A stretch of 33,398 bases of DNA from Lewinellaceae bacterium (GTDB lineage: Bacteria; Bacteroidota; Bacteroidia; Chitinophagales; Saprospiraceae): contig JACJYQ010000013.1 of assembly GCA_020636025.1 (NCBI GenBank), forward strand, positions 1 to 33,398, in the 5' to 3' direction. Each line of letters starts with the position of its first letter. Positions within the stretch are counted from its first letter, which is position 1. The notes beneath the pieces were generated by a model that searched no databases, was not told the DNA's origin, and saw only the letters and a list, made by a program, of their open reading frames with translations. Shown one piece after another: positions 1-9,096 of this stretch. A program made the translations under genes and the position numbers.

Positions 1-7
1 TCCGATC

Positions 8-49
8 GGATATTGGATTTAGGATTTTGTATATCGGATATTGCTTATC
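8..49. repeat. Heptad repeat tract, GGATWTT type
   Basis: Six consecutive 7-bp units run from 8 to 49. Units starting at 8 and 36 are GGATATT, those at 15 and 22 are GGATTTA and GGATTTT, and the ones at 29 and 43 are degenerate. The 10-bp palindrome TCCGATCGGA occupies 1-10. The tract lies 10 bp beyond the stop of the first gene. Its unit differs from the AATGC-core units elsewhere in the window, but the 7-bp period is the same. A matching inverted arm, if one exists, would lie left of the window. Confidence 0.6.
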
Positions 50-58
50 TTATGTGCT

Positions 59-3000
59 CTATTTCTTTGCAACCAATAACTTGCCACTAACCAAACCCTG
101 CTCACTTTGAATGGTTACAATATACATCCCGGTTGTAAATCTATCCAGCGACAGTATTTGTTCAAGGGAAGCATCTGTGAGGTATTTTTGAAAGAATAGT
201 TTTCCGGAAGCATCGGTGATTTTCAACACACCGGATCCACTTAATATTCCTTGTGAGCTTACGATACAAGATTCACTTGCCGGGTTTGGCCTGATTTGCA
301 AACTCCGGATCACTTTTTCCTCTATCGGCTCAACCGTGTGTACTGAAGGTGTGTACAAAAGTGTCTCAACCGTATTGGTAATTACAGGATTGTTGAAATC
401 AAAATAAATGGCCGCTTTGTTCCTGATCCTGAACCCATTTGTCGGGTAAACTTTTTTACGCTGAATGGCAAATGTCACAAATCCATGACTACCGGCTTCA
501 TCGCTGATGCTGTCGGGCAAGGAGATGTTGTCGAACACTATTTCCAGTAAGCCCCCTGGCAGGAGCCTGAATTCGGTAACCTGATGGCTGGCTGCTACGA
601 ACCGCAGTGTTTCAAGGTTCAGTGTGGTATCGAGTACGTCTGTAATTCGAACCCGCTCAGCAAGATAAGTTCCTGTATTCTGGAAATTGATGGTGTACAA
701 TAATTCCTTGCCTTCGGCCACTTCATCCGCTGTTAGGCCGCGGCTGGGTGAAACCTGCTTGTCATTTGGGTCGAAAGAGCCAACCAGAATTTCTTCGCGG
801 GTAAAATAGTTATCTACAGGGTTTGCATCCTGCGCCGCGGTGTTGATGCTGCCCCTAAATTCAAGCATATTACCGATTGGCAGCGATGTATCGGGGATAA
901 TGGTCAATTCAATTTGGTCTGCCTGAAAAACGGAAAGTTGCGCAATATCCCAGTAAATGCTGTCAGCACCCACCATGCCAGATGGAGCCGGTCTTGAGCT
1001 CTCGAATGCCACCCCAGTCGGCAATTTAACACCCACGCTCCCTGTAGCAGGCAAGGTCCCTACGTTCCGAAAATTCAACCACATGGAGGAGGAAAACCCT
1101 GGTCTCATTCTTGCATTATAGGCAGAAATGGCAACATCGGCTATATCTTCAGTGAAATAGATGCCAAAGTTCAAACTGTCGGCATTGGAATCTACAACGT
1201 AATGCGATGGATTTATTTGCCCCACATACTGATTGTTCAAAATAGCCCTGATCGTATCCGTACTTCCTGGAGAAATTCCAATAGCATACCCCCCATTTCC
1301 AGTTGAAATGGTATGCCAATAGGCGATGGAATTACCGGCTTCCTTGTTTGTAATTTTTACACCTGGAATGGTGCTTTCACCGGAATCCCATTGTCCGTTG
1401 TTGTTATCATCCCGGTAAACAAGGCCGCTCGCCAGTCCGCCATAGTTTTGTGGAATTACGGTTTTATAAACGCCTTTTGTCCCTTCATAGAAAACCGAAT
1501 CAATCAACAACATGGTGTTGAATTTTTCATTGGTAAGGGGCAACCAGGTTTTACAGGTATCCAGAGAAACAAAGAAATAGGGTTGATGAAATAAAAAGTA
1601 CTTGTTCCCAACATGCCACAAACCGTCATTGTTTGTAGTGTAATTCACATCAGGAAATGATACAGGAGCGGGAATACCATCATTGGCAAAGTCCCAGTTT
1701 ATGCCGTCTTCCGAAACATAAAACTCCAAGCCTCTTCCAACAATGCTATTATCAACCCAAGCCATAATTCTGTCGTCACAGGCATGAAGTCTCCAAATGC
1801 GATTTAAATCAGTTTGAACCAACTCCCAGTTCAATCCATTATCCTTGCTGTAAACCAACTCGATGTTATCATTGAACCCATAGTGATTGTTCTGAAACTT
1901 AATTATTTGGTTCGGGAAGGAGGCACTTGTAAAATTCTGGCCAAAATTCGTACTCCTGTATCCGGTTCCATATTTGTTGTACAAAAAAAGGTTATCGCCA
2001 GCCCAGCGAATCCCAAAGCTTCCAAAATTTTGCCCCACTCCGATACTTTGGATTGTATCCCAGGTAGTGCCATTGTCATTCGTCAGAAATATGCCTTGAC
2101 TATAAGATTCACTGCTGGCTACATGCCCACCGTCGCTTGCAGCGAGGTAATGATCTCTATTTTGTGATAAGGTATTGGCTTTTGCCCATGCTTGCGTCTG
2201 AGTATCATAGGAAAAAACCCCGTCTCCACCTGCTGTCCAGATTTTTTGATCAGATTTTCCCATGGCTACCACAATTCCGGAAAACAGCCCGGAGTTTGCA
2301 TCCACAAGCTTATTAGCATTCTCATCATATCTCAACATGCCTCTATTGGCAGAGCCAACCAGCAACTCACCATTCACTGCTGCCAAATCGAAAAGCTGCG
2401 AGGTTGATTCACCTTGCAAAATTGTAGTCCAGCTTTGACCACCGTCTTCAGTATAAAGCATACCAGCATTTTTCCTTTTTCTGTATATCCTATCTCCGAT
2501 GGCAACAAAATTATTGGCGCCTAATGTGACTTGGGTTGGCGTGTTATCCCATGTCTGACCACTATCGTTTGAATAATAGAGGGTAGTATTCGTAGAGAAA
2601 AACAATATTGAATCTTGGGCATACATACTTACTGGATATTCGGAAACACTAAAATCAGGAGACACTTCCTCCCAGCTAAATCCATCATCACCCAAGCGCC
2701 AGAAAGCGCCGCTCCATTCAGCGTAAATCTTATCTTCGAATGCCCATAGATCATAGCAGTATAGCCCTGGCGCAGGAAATGAATCCCAGGTTAACCCATC
2801 GTCAGTGGTTTTAAATATGCTTTCCGAATATCCATCCGGAACGTATATGCCATGCGAACAAACGGCGATGTCGCCTACGTAGCTACCCCGGCTTGTTGGT
2901 GGAAGCGCGCCTGCCATCCACGACACCCCGTTGTCATGACTTACCATGAAATATTTTTCCAACTGTGGGTTATTAGTATAGTTGTTGCTAATCCCCGCAA

Positions 3001-3238
3001 CTGTATTATTATCGCAGGCTAATGGATAATAACCTTTAAAAGGCATCTTTTCCCAGCTATGGCCGTCTCCTGATCGGTAAACATAATTTTCGTCAGCAGC
3101 AAATACAAAGTCGTCGTTTCCACAGAGAGAATAGAATGCTCCTCCTTCGGGGCCGTTAACAGGTTCCCAGTCTATCTGGGCGTTGCTTATTTGAATGATA
3201 AAAATGAATGAAATGGCAATGAGGAAAAATCTGTTCAT
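59..3238 (-). CDS. T9SS-secreted beta-propeller protein with C-terminal sorting domain
   Basis: A 1059-residue exported protein. Residues 1-20 form a signal peptide ending in a QISNAQ-like cleavage region. Residues about 25-600 contain repeated SxDxGxxW motifs (BNR/Ycf48/sortilin-like beta-propeller blades). About 600-695 is an SdrD-like beta-sandwich with an acidic DDNNNGQWD loop that may bind calcium. About 700-820 resembles a DUF11-type adhesion domain. About 822-965 carries the FDPNDKQVSP signature seen in the Bacteroidota domain that often precedes sorting signals. The last 80 residues contain RPNPAS and end in a GKLLVAKK-like strand, matching the type A T9SS sorting domain. The protein is therefore expected to cross the outer membrane by T9SS and be anchored or released. 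The ligand is unknown. A good TTG-N19-TAnnTTTG promoter lies about 40 bp upstream of the ATG. Confidence 0.9.
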   Translation of the reverse strand: MNRFFLIAISFIFIIQISNAQIDWEPVNGPEGGAFYSLCGNDDFVFAADENYVYRSGDGHSWEKMPFKGYYPLACDNNTVAGISNNYTNNPQLEKYFMVSHDNGVSWMAGALPPTSRGSYVGDIAVCSHGIYVPDGYSESIFKTTDDGLTWDSFPAPGLYCYDLWAFEDKIYAEWSGAFWRLGDDGFSWEEVSPDFSVSEYPVSMYAQDSILFFSTNTTLYYSNDSGQTWDNTPTQVTLGANNFVAIGDRIYRKRKNAGMLYTEDGGQSWTTILQGESTSQLFDLAAVNGELLVGSANRGMLRYDENANKLVDANSGLFSGIVVAMGKSDQKIWTAGGDGVFSYDTQTQAWAKANTLSQNRDHYLAASDGGHVASSESYSQGIFLTNDNGTTWDTIQSIGVGQNFGSFGIRWAGDNLFLYNKYGTGYRSTNFGQNFTSASFPNQIIKFQNNHYGFNDNIELVYSKDNGLNWELVQTDLNRIWRLHACDDRIMAWVDNSIVGRGLEFYVSEDGINWDFANDGIPAPVSFPDVNYTTNNDGLWHVGNKYFLFHQPYFFVSLDTCKTWLPLTNEKFNTMLLIDSVFYEGTKGVYKTVIPQNYGGLASGLVYRDDNNNGQWDSGESTIPGVKITNKEAGNSIAYWHTISTGNGGYAIGISPGSTDTIRAILNNQYVGQINPSHYVVDSNADSLNFGIYFTEDIADVAISAYNARMRPGFSSSMWLNFRNVGTLPATGSVGVKLPTGVAFESSRPAPSGMVGADSIYWDIAQLSVFQADQIELTIIPDTSLPIGNMLEFRGSINTAAQDANPVDNYFTREEILVGSFDPNDKQVSPSRGLTADEVAEGKELLYTINFQNTGTYLAERVRITDVLDTTLNLETLRFVAASHQVTEFRLLPGGLLEIVFDNISLPDSISDEAGSHGFVTFAIQRKKVYPTNGFRIRNKAAIYFDFNNPVITNTVETLLYTPSVHTVEPIEEKVIRSLQIRPNPASESCIVSSQGILSGSGVLKITDASGKLFFQKYLTDASLEQILSLDRFTTGMYIVTIQSEQGLVSGKLLVAKK

Positions 3239-3277
3239 TTTGGAGTCTTTTATGTGTTTATGATTGTGTCGCTAGGG

Positions 3278-3308
3278 CAAATATATTCCCCATAATGAGT
3301 CATTCAAA
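3278..3308 (-). promoter_or_regulatory. Bacteroidota-type promoter for the T9SS protein gene
   Basis: On the minus strand TTTG (3308-3305) is followed after 19 bp by TATATTTG (3285-3278). This fits the -33 TTG / -7 TAnnTTTG consensus of Bacteroidota primary sigma factor. The expected start site is about 3272, giving a leader of roughly 35 nt before the ATG at 3238. Confidence 0.6.
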
Positions 3309-3530
3309 CAACTATGGCTACAGAGTTCGTGAGTGGCAGGAAATCCCTTGTGATTGGGGTGATGTGGTGTTTGGGTTGGTGGTTGAAATGGCTGACAGGT
3401 GGATGAGTAAATAACTCAACGGAAACACACGGCGCAGCAGGAAAATTACAATGAATCTGGCACCAAGTAATCTTGATTACCAATCTCCAATCAAACTTCC
3501 CCTCGACAATCATATGTTCATGTAATCATT

Positions 3531-3544
3531 TGATCATTTGATCA
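3531..3544. promoter_or_regulatory. Tandem TGATCA boxes, possible operator
   Basis: Two copies of the palindrome TGATCA (3531-3536 and 3539-3544) are spaced 8 bp apart and lie about 20 bp upstream of the TAAATTTG element of the flippase promoter, where a -33 region is expected. A role as a repressor or activator site is inferred from position only. Confidence 0.25.
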
Positions 3545-3564
3545 ACACCCTCATTTACTATCAC

Positions 3565-3572
3565 TAAATTTG
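3565..3572 (+). promoter_or_regulatory. TAnnTTTG -7 element for the flippase operon
   Basis: TAAATTTG followed by CCCC. The nearest upstream TTTG (3537-3540) is 24 bp away, longer than the usual 19-21 bp. A start site near 3578 would fall downstream of the possible TTG start at 3570, which supports the ATG at 3618 as the real start. Confidence 0.45.
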
Positions 3573-3617
3573 CCCCAATCAACCCACCGCCTTCCCAGGC
3601 TACTCAGGCAATCAAAC

Positions 3618-5102
3618 ATGTCCCTTGTTAAAAAACTCGCGGGTGAAACCGCTCTTTACGGACTTAGCAGCATCATTGGCAGGTTCCTGAATGTGATGCT
3701 GGTGCCTTTGTATACCCGCACGCTTGGTCAGGGCGAATACGGGGTGGTGACCGATTTGTATGCCATTGCGGCTTTTCTGATCATCGTTTATTCCTACCGG
3801 ATGGAATCGGCGTTTTTCCGGTTTGGAACGCCAAAAGAAGATCGGGAACGCAGTTTTTCTACCGGACTCACCTCTCTTTTGATCAGCACGGGCATCATTA
3901 CCGGATTGCTGTTTCTTTTTTCCCAGCCCATTGCCACCGCTGCCAAATACGGCGACCATCCTGAGTACATCCGCTGGTTCGCCCTGATGCTGGCTTTCGA
4001 TTGTCTGGCAGAATTGCCTTTCGCCCGGCTAAGGCTGGAGCAAAGACCGATCAGGTTTGTGAGTATAAAACTGGTGTGGATTGTAAGTAATATCAGCCTG
4101 AATCTGTTTTGGCTGGTATTTTGTCCATGGGCTGCCGAGCAAGGTATGGACTGGGTTCATTGGTTTTGGACACCCGATCGAGGCGTTGGATATATTTTTC
4201 TGTCGAATGTACTGGCCAGTCTTTTCACCCTTATTTTACTGCTCCCCGAATTCCGGGCCATGCGACTCCACATCGACCGGGAGCTCTGGACGAAAATGAT
4301 GCGCTATGCTTCGCCCCTGATCATTGTGGGTTTTGCCGGCATGGTAAATGAAATGCTCAGCCGCACCATGATGAAATATCTGCTCACCGGCACTTATGAG
4401 GAAAATATGGCGCAACTGGGCGTTTTTGGCGCGAATTACAAGCTGGCCATGCTCATAACCCTGTTTACCCAGGCATACCGATACGCCGCCGAGCCTTTCT
4501 TTTTCCGACATGCTGCCGATGAAAATGCCATGCAAACACAATCGGAAGTGACCAAATGGTTTACCATCACGGCTGCGGTAGGTATGCTCGGCATTTTGCT
4601 GTTTCTCGATATAGTAAAGCATTTCCTTGGCAAAGATTTTCACAGCGGGGTTGGTGTCGTACCGATTTTGCTCTGCGCCAATTTGCTGTTAGGTATCTAC
4701 TACAATTTTTCTGTTTGGTTCAGATTGAAAGACCGAACAGGTCTCGGCGCCTGGATTTCGCTGGCAGGCGCCGGCATTACCATCGTCTTGAATATTCTCT
4801 GGATTCCTACATTTGGATACGTGGGAGCAGCCTGGGTAACGTTGATCTGCTATTTGTTTATGTCCTGGGCGACCTGGCAAACCGGGAGAAAAAACTATCC
4901 GGTTCCCTATCAAATGGGCAGGATGGCCTGGTATGCGTTCTCCGCCATCGCATTGTGGTGGATCACCCGGCTGCTAGAACCTGTTTTACCTTTGAGTATG
5001 TTATGGACGCTGAGGGTAGTATTTTTCTTTGCCTATCTGGTCATGATATGGTTTCTGGAACTTCGCGGTAAAAACCTGAACCTGTTGAATCCAAAATCCT
5101 GA
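3618..5102 (+). CDS. Polysaccharide flippase, Wzx/MATE-like
   Basis: A 494-residue, very hydrophobic protein with about 12-14 predicted membrane segments and no signal peptide. The N-terminus (MSLVKKLAGETALYGLSSI), followed by an RFLNVMLVPLYTRTL stretch, matches the start of oligosaccharide flippases of the polysaccharide biosynthesis family, which move undecaprenyl-linked glycans across the inner membrane. The frame is open upstream to 3570 (TTG), but the added 16 residues are arginine-rich and unlike the family, so ATG 3618 is preferred. A GH65-type glycosidase begins 26 bp after the stop and is probably cotranscribed. The glycan substrate cannot be read from the sequence. Confidence 0.88.
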   Translation: MSLVKKLAGETALYGLSSIIGRFLNVMLVPLYTRTLGQGEYGVVTDLYAIAAFLIIVYSYRMESAFFRFGTPKEDRERSFSTGLTSLLISTGIITGLLFLFSQPIATAAKYGDHPEYIRWFALMLAFDCLAELPFARLRLEQRPIRFVSIKLVWIVSNISLNLFWLVFCPWAAEQGMDWVHWFWTPDRGVGYIFLSNVLASLFTLILLLPEFRAMRLHIDRELWTKMMRYASPLIIVGFAGMVNEMLSRTMMKYLLTGTYEENMAQLGVFGANYKLAMLITLFTQAYRYAAEPFFFRHAADENAMQTQSEVTKWFTITAAVGMLGILLFLDIVKHFLGKDFHSGVGVVPILLCANLLLGIYYNFSVWFRLKDRTGLGAWISLAGAGITIVLNILWIPTFGYVGAAWVTLICYLFMSWATWQTGRKNYPVPYQMGRMAWYAFSAIALWWITRLLEPVLPLSMLWTLRVVFFFAYLVMIWFLELRGKNLNLLNPKS

Positions 5103-5128
5103 GTTTGTTGAGGTATAAATTTCGAATT

Positions 5129-7153
5129 ATGAAAAAATTATTTCCATTTCTGATCCTGTTGGTGTTTCAGGCGCAGGCGCAACAAAATGTGTGGCACCTG
5201 GTAGCCGACGACATAAATCCCGACAATTATTTTGGCATAACAGTCGCCAATGGCATGATCGGACTGGTGTCCTCCCCGGAGCCTATGAAAGTCAAAGATG
5301 TGGTGTTGAACGGCGCTTACGACAATTACCTGCGTGGCCGGGTTTCCAACATCCTGAAAGGCTTCAATTTTATGAATATGAATCTGGATGTGGACGGGCG
5401 ACGGATTGGCCGAAAAGACATCTCCCATTACAAACAGGACCTGGATATGCGGCAGGCGCAACTGAGTACCAGCTTTGATGTGGGTGACAAAGTCTCTGTA
5501 AAGCAAACATTGATGGCGCTGCGACATCTCCCCTACTCTGCTTTATCCATGGTGGAGATTACCGCAAAGAAAGATGTCACCATTACGCCTATGGCCGTTA
5601 TTGAAGCCCCTGAAATGCTGCAAGACGTGCGCAATTATTTCTCGGAAATTGACAGGCCACACGTATTAATCCCCCTACTGACATCTGTTGGGAAAAGTCC
5701 AAGCGGCAAATACACAGTAGCTGCCTCTACCAGTTTCATTTTTGAAGAACCTCACGGCGCTGAGCCGGATCTGATCCATGAAGACTGGGATTACAACATG
5801 CATTTGGCCAAGTTTTACAAAAAACTAAAAGCCGGTGAGACCTATCGCTTTGCGGTTGTGGGTACGCTCATAAGTTCTGCTCATACAGTAGATGCACACA
5901 ACGAAGCTGAACGTCTCACCATTTATGCAGCCCTTGAACGTACTGAACGCCTCTTGAAACGCCACCGCGAAGCCTGGGACAATTTGTGGTCATCCGACAT
6001 TACTATTGAAGGCGACCCCGAAGCTACGCGGGATGTTCATTCCGCTATGTACCATTTATACTCTTTCGGACGAGAAGGCACCGCTCTAAGCTTGTCACCA
6101 ATGGGACTCAGCGGTTTAGGCTACAACGGTCACGTTTTCTGGGACACCGAGCTTTGGATGTATCCACCCATGCTGTTGCTCCACCCGGAAATTGCCCGGT
6201 CTTTTCTGGAATTTCGATACCAGTTGCTCGATCAAGCCAAGCAGAATGCCTTTTCACATGGATACAAAGGAGCTATGTACCCCTGGGAGAGTACCACTAC
6301 CGGACAGGAAGAGACACCGGTTTGGGCGCTTACAGGTCCCTTTCAGCATCATATCACCGGATGTGTGGGCTGGGCAGCCTGGCAGTATTTTCTGGTTACC
6401 AGAGATACCACCTGGCTGCGTGATCGTGGCTGGCCTATGCTGAAAGAGATCGCCGATTTCTGGGCAAGTCGTGTTGAACGGAATGGTAAAGGGCATTTTG
6501 ACATTAACAATGTGATCGGAGCGAACGAATGGCAGGAAAACATCGACAACAATGCCTTTACCAACGGCATGGCCATCACGGTGCTTAATTATGCGACAGA
6601 AGCAGCTAAGACACTTGGGCTAAGCCCGGATCCGGATTGGCTTTATGTGGCGAATAACATTCCCATTCTGCAATTTCCAGATGGAACAACGAGGGAAAAT
6701 GCCACATACAAGGGTGAGATAATCAAACAAGCGGATGCAAACCTGCTGTCGTTCCCATTAAAGATCCGAACCTCACCTGCGCAGGTGAAACAGGACCTGG
6801 ATTATTACCAACCCAGAATGTCGCCCGAAGGACCGGCCATGGGAAATGCCATTTTAACCGTTTTAGCGGCCCGGGATGGCGATGCGGAGCGTGCGCATGA
6901 TTTATGGGTGAAAAGCTATAAACCCAATGAAGTGCCTCCTTTTGGCGTACTTTCTGAAACAGCCGGAGGAACCAATCCATACTTTGCTACCGGAGCAGGA
7001 GGCTTTTTGCAGGCAACCATTATGGGTTTTGGCGGACTTGATATTGGCCCTGAAGGAGTTCAGCAGTTGTCAACTAAACTTCCCAAAAAGTGGAAATCTT
7101 TGACCATTTCGGGTATTGGGCCTGAGAAGAAGACATTTACCGTCAAGCAATAA
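5129..7153 (+). CDS. Exported GH65-family glycoside hydrolase (glucosidase-like)
   Basis: A 674-residue protein starting with the signal peptide MKKLFPFLILLVFQAQAQ. A TTG at 5105 would add eight residues before the signal, so ATG 5129 is preferred. The central region contains FWDTELWMYPPMLLLHPEIA, the (alpha/alpha)6-barrel core signature of glycoside hydrolase family 65. GANEWQENIDNNAFTN corresponds to the family GPDEYHE motif, and Glu467 is the expected general acid. Near the C-terminus LSETAGG followed by FATGAGGFLQ aligns by eye with the region that holds the catalytic base in the glucosidase branch; Glu610 is in that position. This favours a hydrolase over a phosphorylase. The product is predicted to be periplasmic or secreted and to release glucose from an alpha-glucoside. 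It follows the flippase gene by 26 bp. Confidence 0.85.
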   Translation: MKKLFPFLILLVFQAQAQQNVWHLVADDINPDNYFGITVANGMIGLVSSPEPMKVKDVVLNGAYDNYLRGRVSNILKGFNFMNMNLDVDGRRIGRKDISHYKQDLDMRQAQLSTSFDVGDKVSVKQTLMALRHLPYSALSMVEITAKKDVTITPMAVIEAPEMLQDVRNYFSEIDRPHVLIPLLTSVGKSPSGKYTVAASTSFIFEEPHGAEPDLIHEDWDYNMHLAKFYKKLKAGETYRFAVVGTLISSAHTVDAHNEAERLTIYAALERTERLLKRHREAWDNLWSSDITIEGDPEATRDVHSAMYHLYSFGREGTALSLSPMGLSGLGYNGHVFWDTELWMYPPMLLLHPEIARSFLEFRYQLLDQAKQNAFSHGYKGAMYPWESTTTGQEETPVWALTGPFQHHITGCVGWAAWQYFLVTRDTTWLRDRGWPMLKEIADFWASRVERNGKGHFDINNVIGANEWQENIDNNAFTNGMAITVLNYATEAAKTLGLSPDPDWLYVANNIPILQFPDGTTRENATYKGEIIKQADANLLSFPLKIRTSPAQVKQDLDYYQPRMSPEGPAMGNAILTVLAARDGDAERAHDLWVKSYKPNEVPPFGVLSETAGGTNPYFATGAGGFLQATIMGFGGLDIGPEGVQQLSTKLPKKWKSLTISGIGPEKKTFTVKQ

Positions 7154-7154
7154 T

Positions 7155-7190
7155 CACAGATTTAAAAGGATTATGGGATTACACAGATTT
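7155..7190. repeat. Short intergenic repeat, two CACAGATTT copies
   Basis: CACAGATTT occurs at 7155-7163 and 7182-7190, and GGATTA at 7168-7173 and 7176-7181 lies between. It begins directly after the glycosidase stop codon. Its function is unknown. It resembles AT-rich intergenic repeats I associate with Bacteroidota genomes, but only the internal repetition is seen here. Confidence 0.45.
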
Positions 7191-7255
7191 TTTCGGGTTA
7201 TTCTCCGGTTGGCTTTGAGTTTCCCGACGAATAAACAAAACTTAACAATTTTAAT

Positions 7256-7816
7256 ATGAAGTTTGGAACTTTTCCTACCCAATTTGTAACAACGCGGAAT
7301 TTGCTGATCATAACCGTGATCTACATGATATTTCCCCTGTACCTGTTGCCAAAATCGCTGCATGCACTGCAATCGGTTTCCGGGAAGCCAGACATTTTAC
7401 CTCTTGGTATGAGACCGGGTTTTACACCCGAAATTGCCTGGCAAACCCTGGAAACACTGGGGGCATCAGGTAGAAATGTTTATTTGTATTCAGAGCTGTA
7501 TATGGACAGCTGTTATGCGCTTGTCTACGGAATATTCTTTTCCTTTCTGATCGTTTTTCTGTTTAAGCTGGCCGGTGGCCGTTTGTCCAGAATGACTGTT
7601 GTTGCCTGGTTCCCGATTGCCGGTACCATTGCCGACTGGATCGAGAACATCGGTATTGTAAAAATGATCACCATGTACCCGGAGCAATCCAATATGTGGG
7701 CGAGAATAACCTCTGTAGCCGGTCAGGCCAAGTGGTTTTTCTCTGGAGTAGGGCTGCTCTACATCATGGTTGGACTGGCAGTTTGGGCCTGGAAAATTAT
7801 TAAAACCAAGCCCTGA
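7256..7816 (+). CDS. Four-pass membrane protein of unknown function
   Basis: 186 residues with four predicted membrane segments, at roughly 14-34, 88-106, 113-131 and 160-180. A hydrophilic loop (about 40-80) carries PGFTPE and a short amphipathic stretch. The segment ending in GTIADWIENIG places charged residues (D, E) next to the third helix, a feature often conserved in small transporters or enzymes. No family is recognised with confidence. The gene lies 102 bp after the glycosidase and could be read with it. It converges with the vWA gene, with only 3 bp between the stop codons. Confidence 0.75.
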   Translation: MKFGTFPTQFVTTRNLLIITVIYMIFPLYLLPKSLHALQSVSGKPDILPLGMRPGFTPEIAWQTLETLGASGRNVYLYSELYMDSCYALVYGIFFSFLIVFLFKLAGGRLSRMTVVAWFPIAGTIADWIENIGIVKMITMYPEQSNMWARITSVAGQAKWFFSGVGLLYIMVGLAVWAWKIIKTKP

Positions 7817-7819
7817 CCA

Positions 7820-8980
7820 TCATTTATCCTCAAACGAGAAACCTTTAGCCTTTGCCTGATTTACGACAGTTTCAATCAGTACATTGTCGAGCGTTTGGGT
7901 ATCTACCATCTTCCTTCTTTCGGCAGCGATGTATGTATCCATCTGCTTTTCAAGCTCGGCTAGTTCAGATTTGATGGCACTGCGCTCTTTGCTTAGCCGC
8001 TCAATTTCTTTTTTAATTTCCTCTTTGCTTTTACCCTTAAGCACTTCCGGCAACTCCTCATCTTTTACATTTTCCACAAATTCCTCATCTTCCTTGGCAG
8101 CATCTACGATATCCCAGTCGGCATTGCTGTAGGAGGCTTTTGTTTTGGCAGCAACACGCTGGGCAGCATTGGCGCTGCCATAACTGGCCGCATTAACATC
8201 CTGCTCTTCCTGACGAGCTTTCTTCATAGCGCCGGATGATCCATAACCCACATAAGTTGCGTTTAGCTTGTTATTCAACTCCATCATTCTGGCATCGTAA
8301 GGGGTGGAAATATGCACGACTTTTTCATTGGTATTGATGTTTAGATATTTACCCTTACCCATATTGGCGCCTTCTTTCCAATAACTGCGTTCACCAGAAT
8401 CGTAATCTCCACAGAAAATAGTATTGATGATGATGTCATCTTTGTTAGCGCTTGCGCAACTTCCCCTGAAATCCACAGTTCCCTGATCAAAAGGTTCGTT
8501 GCCGGCAATTACAATGATCTTTAATGCATCCGGGTCTTTTGACCAGGGCAAAAGCTCATGCGCTGATTTAATTACCCAGCCGCAGTATTCGCTTCCGCCA
8601 TTGGTTTTCAATTCAAACAGTTTTTCAGAGAGTCCATCCAGATCAGTTCCCAATGGTTGAACCATTCTGATAAATCCTGTTTCTGCACTGAGTCCGTCAT
8701 TTCCATATTCGAACAAGGCTATTTCCAAAGCAGCGATTTGCTGGTTTTTCTGGGCGTCGGAAAGTTTGTTCACCATTTTCCAAAGTTGTGCCTTGGCCTG
8801 TTCAATTAACCCATCCATACTATTGCTGGTGTCGAGCAAGAGTGCCACCTGGATTACTGATTTTTGAGTATTGGTAATTTCAGAGTTGCTCGCTTCGGAT
8901 TTTTGAATAACTGTAGCATCGTTGGCAACCTGTAATTGAATATGCATCAGGAGAGCGGTAAGAAAAATTGTTTTTAACAT
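7820..8980 (-). CDS. Exported von Willebrand factor A domain protein
   Basis: 386 residues with an N-terminal signal peptide (about 1-19). The vWA domain spans about 40-250. VALLLDTSNSMDG supplies the metal-ion-dependent adhesion site D50-T-S52-N-S54, and the NEPFDQG turn further on supplies a likely second metal-site region. Two later motifs, GKYLNINTNEK and ISTPYDARMMELNNKLN, are typical of bacterial secreted vWA proteins. The C-terminal third is charged and predicted to form a coiled coil (about 310-355). Such proteins usually mediate metal-dependent protein binding outside the cytoplasm. The partner is not evident, because no MoxR ATPase or other vWA-system gene is adjacent. Confidence 0.85.
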   Translation of the reverse strand: MLKTIFLTALLMHIQLQVANDATVIQKSEASNSEITNTQKSVIQVALLLDTSNSMDGLIEQAKAQLWKMVNKLSDAQKNQQIAALEIALFEYGNDGLSAETGFIRMVQPLGTDLDGLSEKLFELKTNGGSEYCGWVIKSAHELLPWSKDPDALKIIVIAGNEPFDQGTVDFRGSCASANKDDIIINTIFCGDYDSGERSYWKEGANMGKGKYLNINTNEKVVHISTPYDARMMELNNKLNATYVGYGSSGAMKKARQEEQDVNAASYGSANAAQRVAAKTKASYSNADWDIVDAAKEDEEFVENVKDEELPEVLKGKSKEEIKKEIERLSKERSAIKSELAELEKQMDTYIAAERRKMVDTQTLDNVLIETVVNQAKAKGFSFEDK

Positions 8981-9057
8981 GATATTTGGTAGATTTAGTT
9001 ATGTACAGGAATGGATGCACGGGCAATAAGAGATTACACACAGGCACCCGAAAAATG

Positions 9058-9065
9058 TACCTTTG
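9058..9065 (+). promoter_or_regulatory. TAnnTTTG -7 element for the GH3-type gene
   Basis: TACCTTTG lies 31 bp upstream of the ATG at 9097. A weak -33 (TTA at 9034-9036) is 21 bp further upstream. Confidence 0.5.
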
Positions 9066-9096
9066 CACTTGAATTTTTTCAATCAATACATAGCTA

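Larger units (their letters stand above)
3239..3617. other. Divergent intergenic region, 379 bp
   Basis: Lies between two divergently transcribed genes. It holds one promoter-like element for each direction (3278-3308 minus, 3565-3572 plus) and a pair of TGATCA boxes. The 69-codon minus-strand frame at 3304-3513 has no recognisable motif and a composition unlike its neighbours, so it is not called. Nothing else is visible. Confidence 0.6.

Noticed and set aside
3304..3513. 69-codon minus-strand frame between the T9SS gene and the flippase
   Set aside because: No motif, odd His/Pro/Thr-rich composition, and it overlaps the promoter region of the minus-strand gene.
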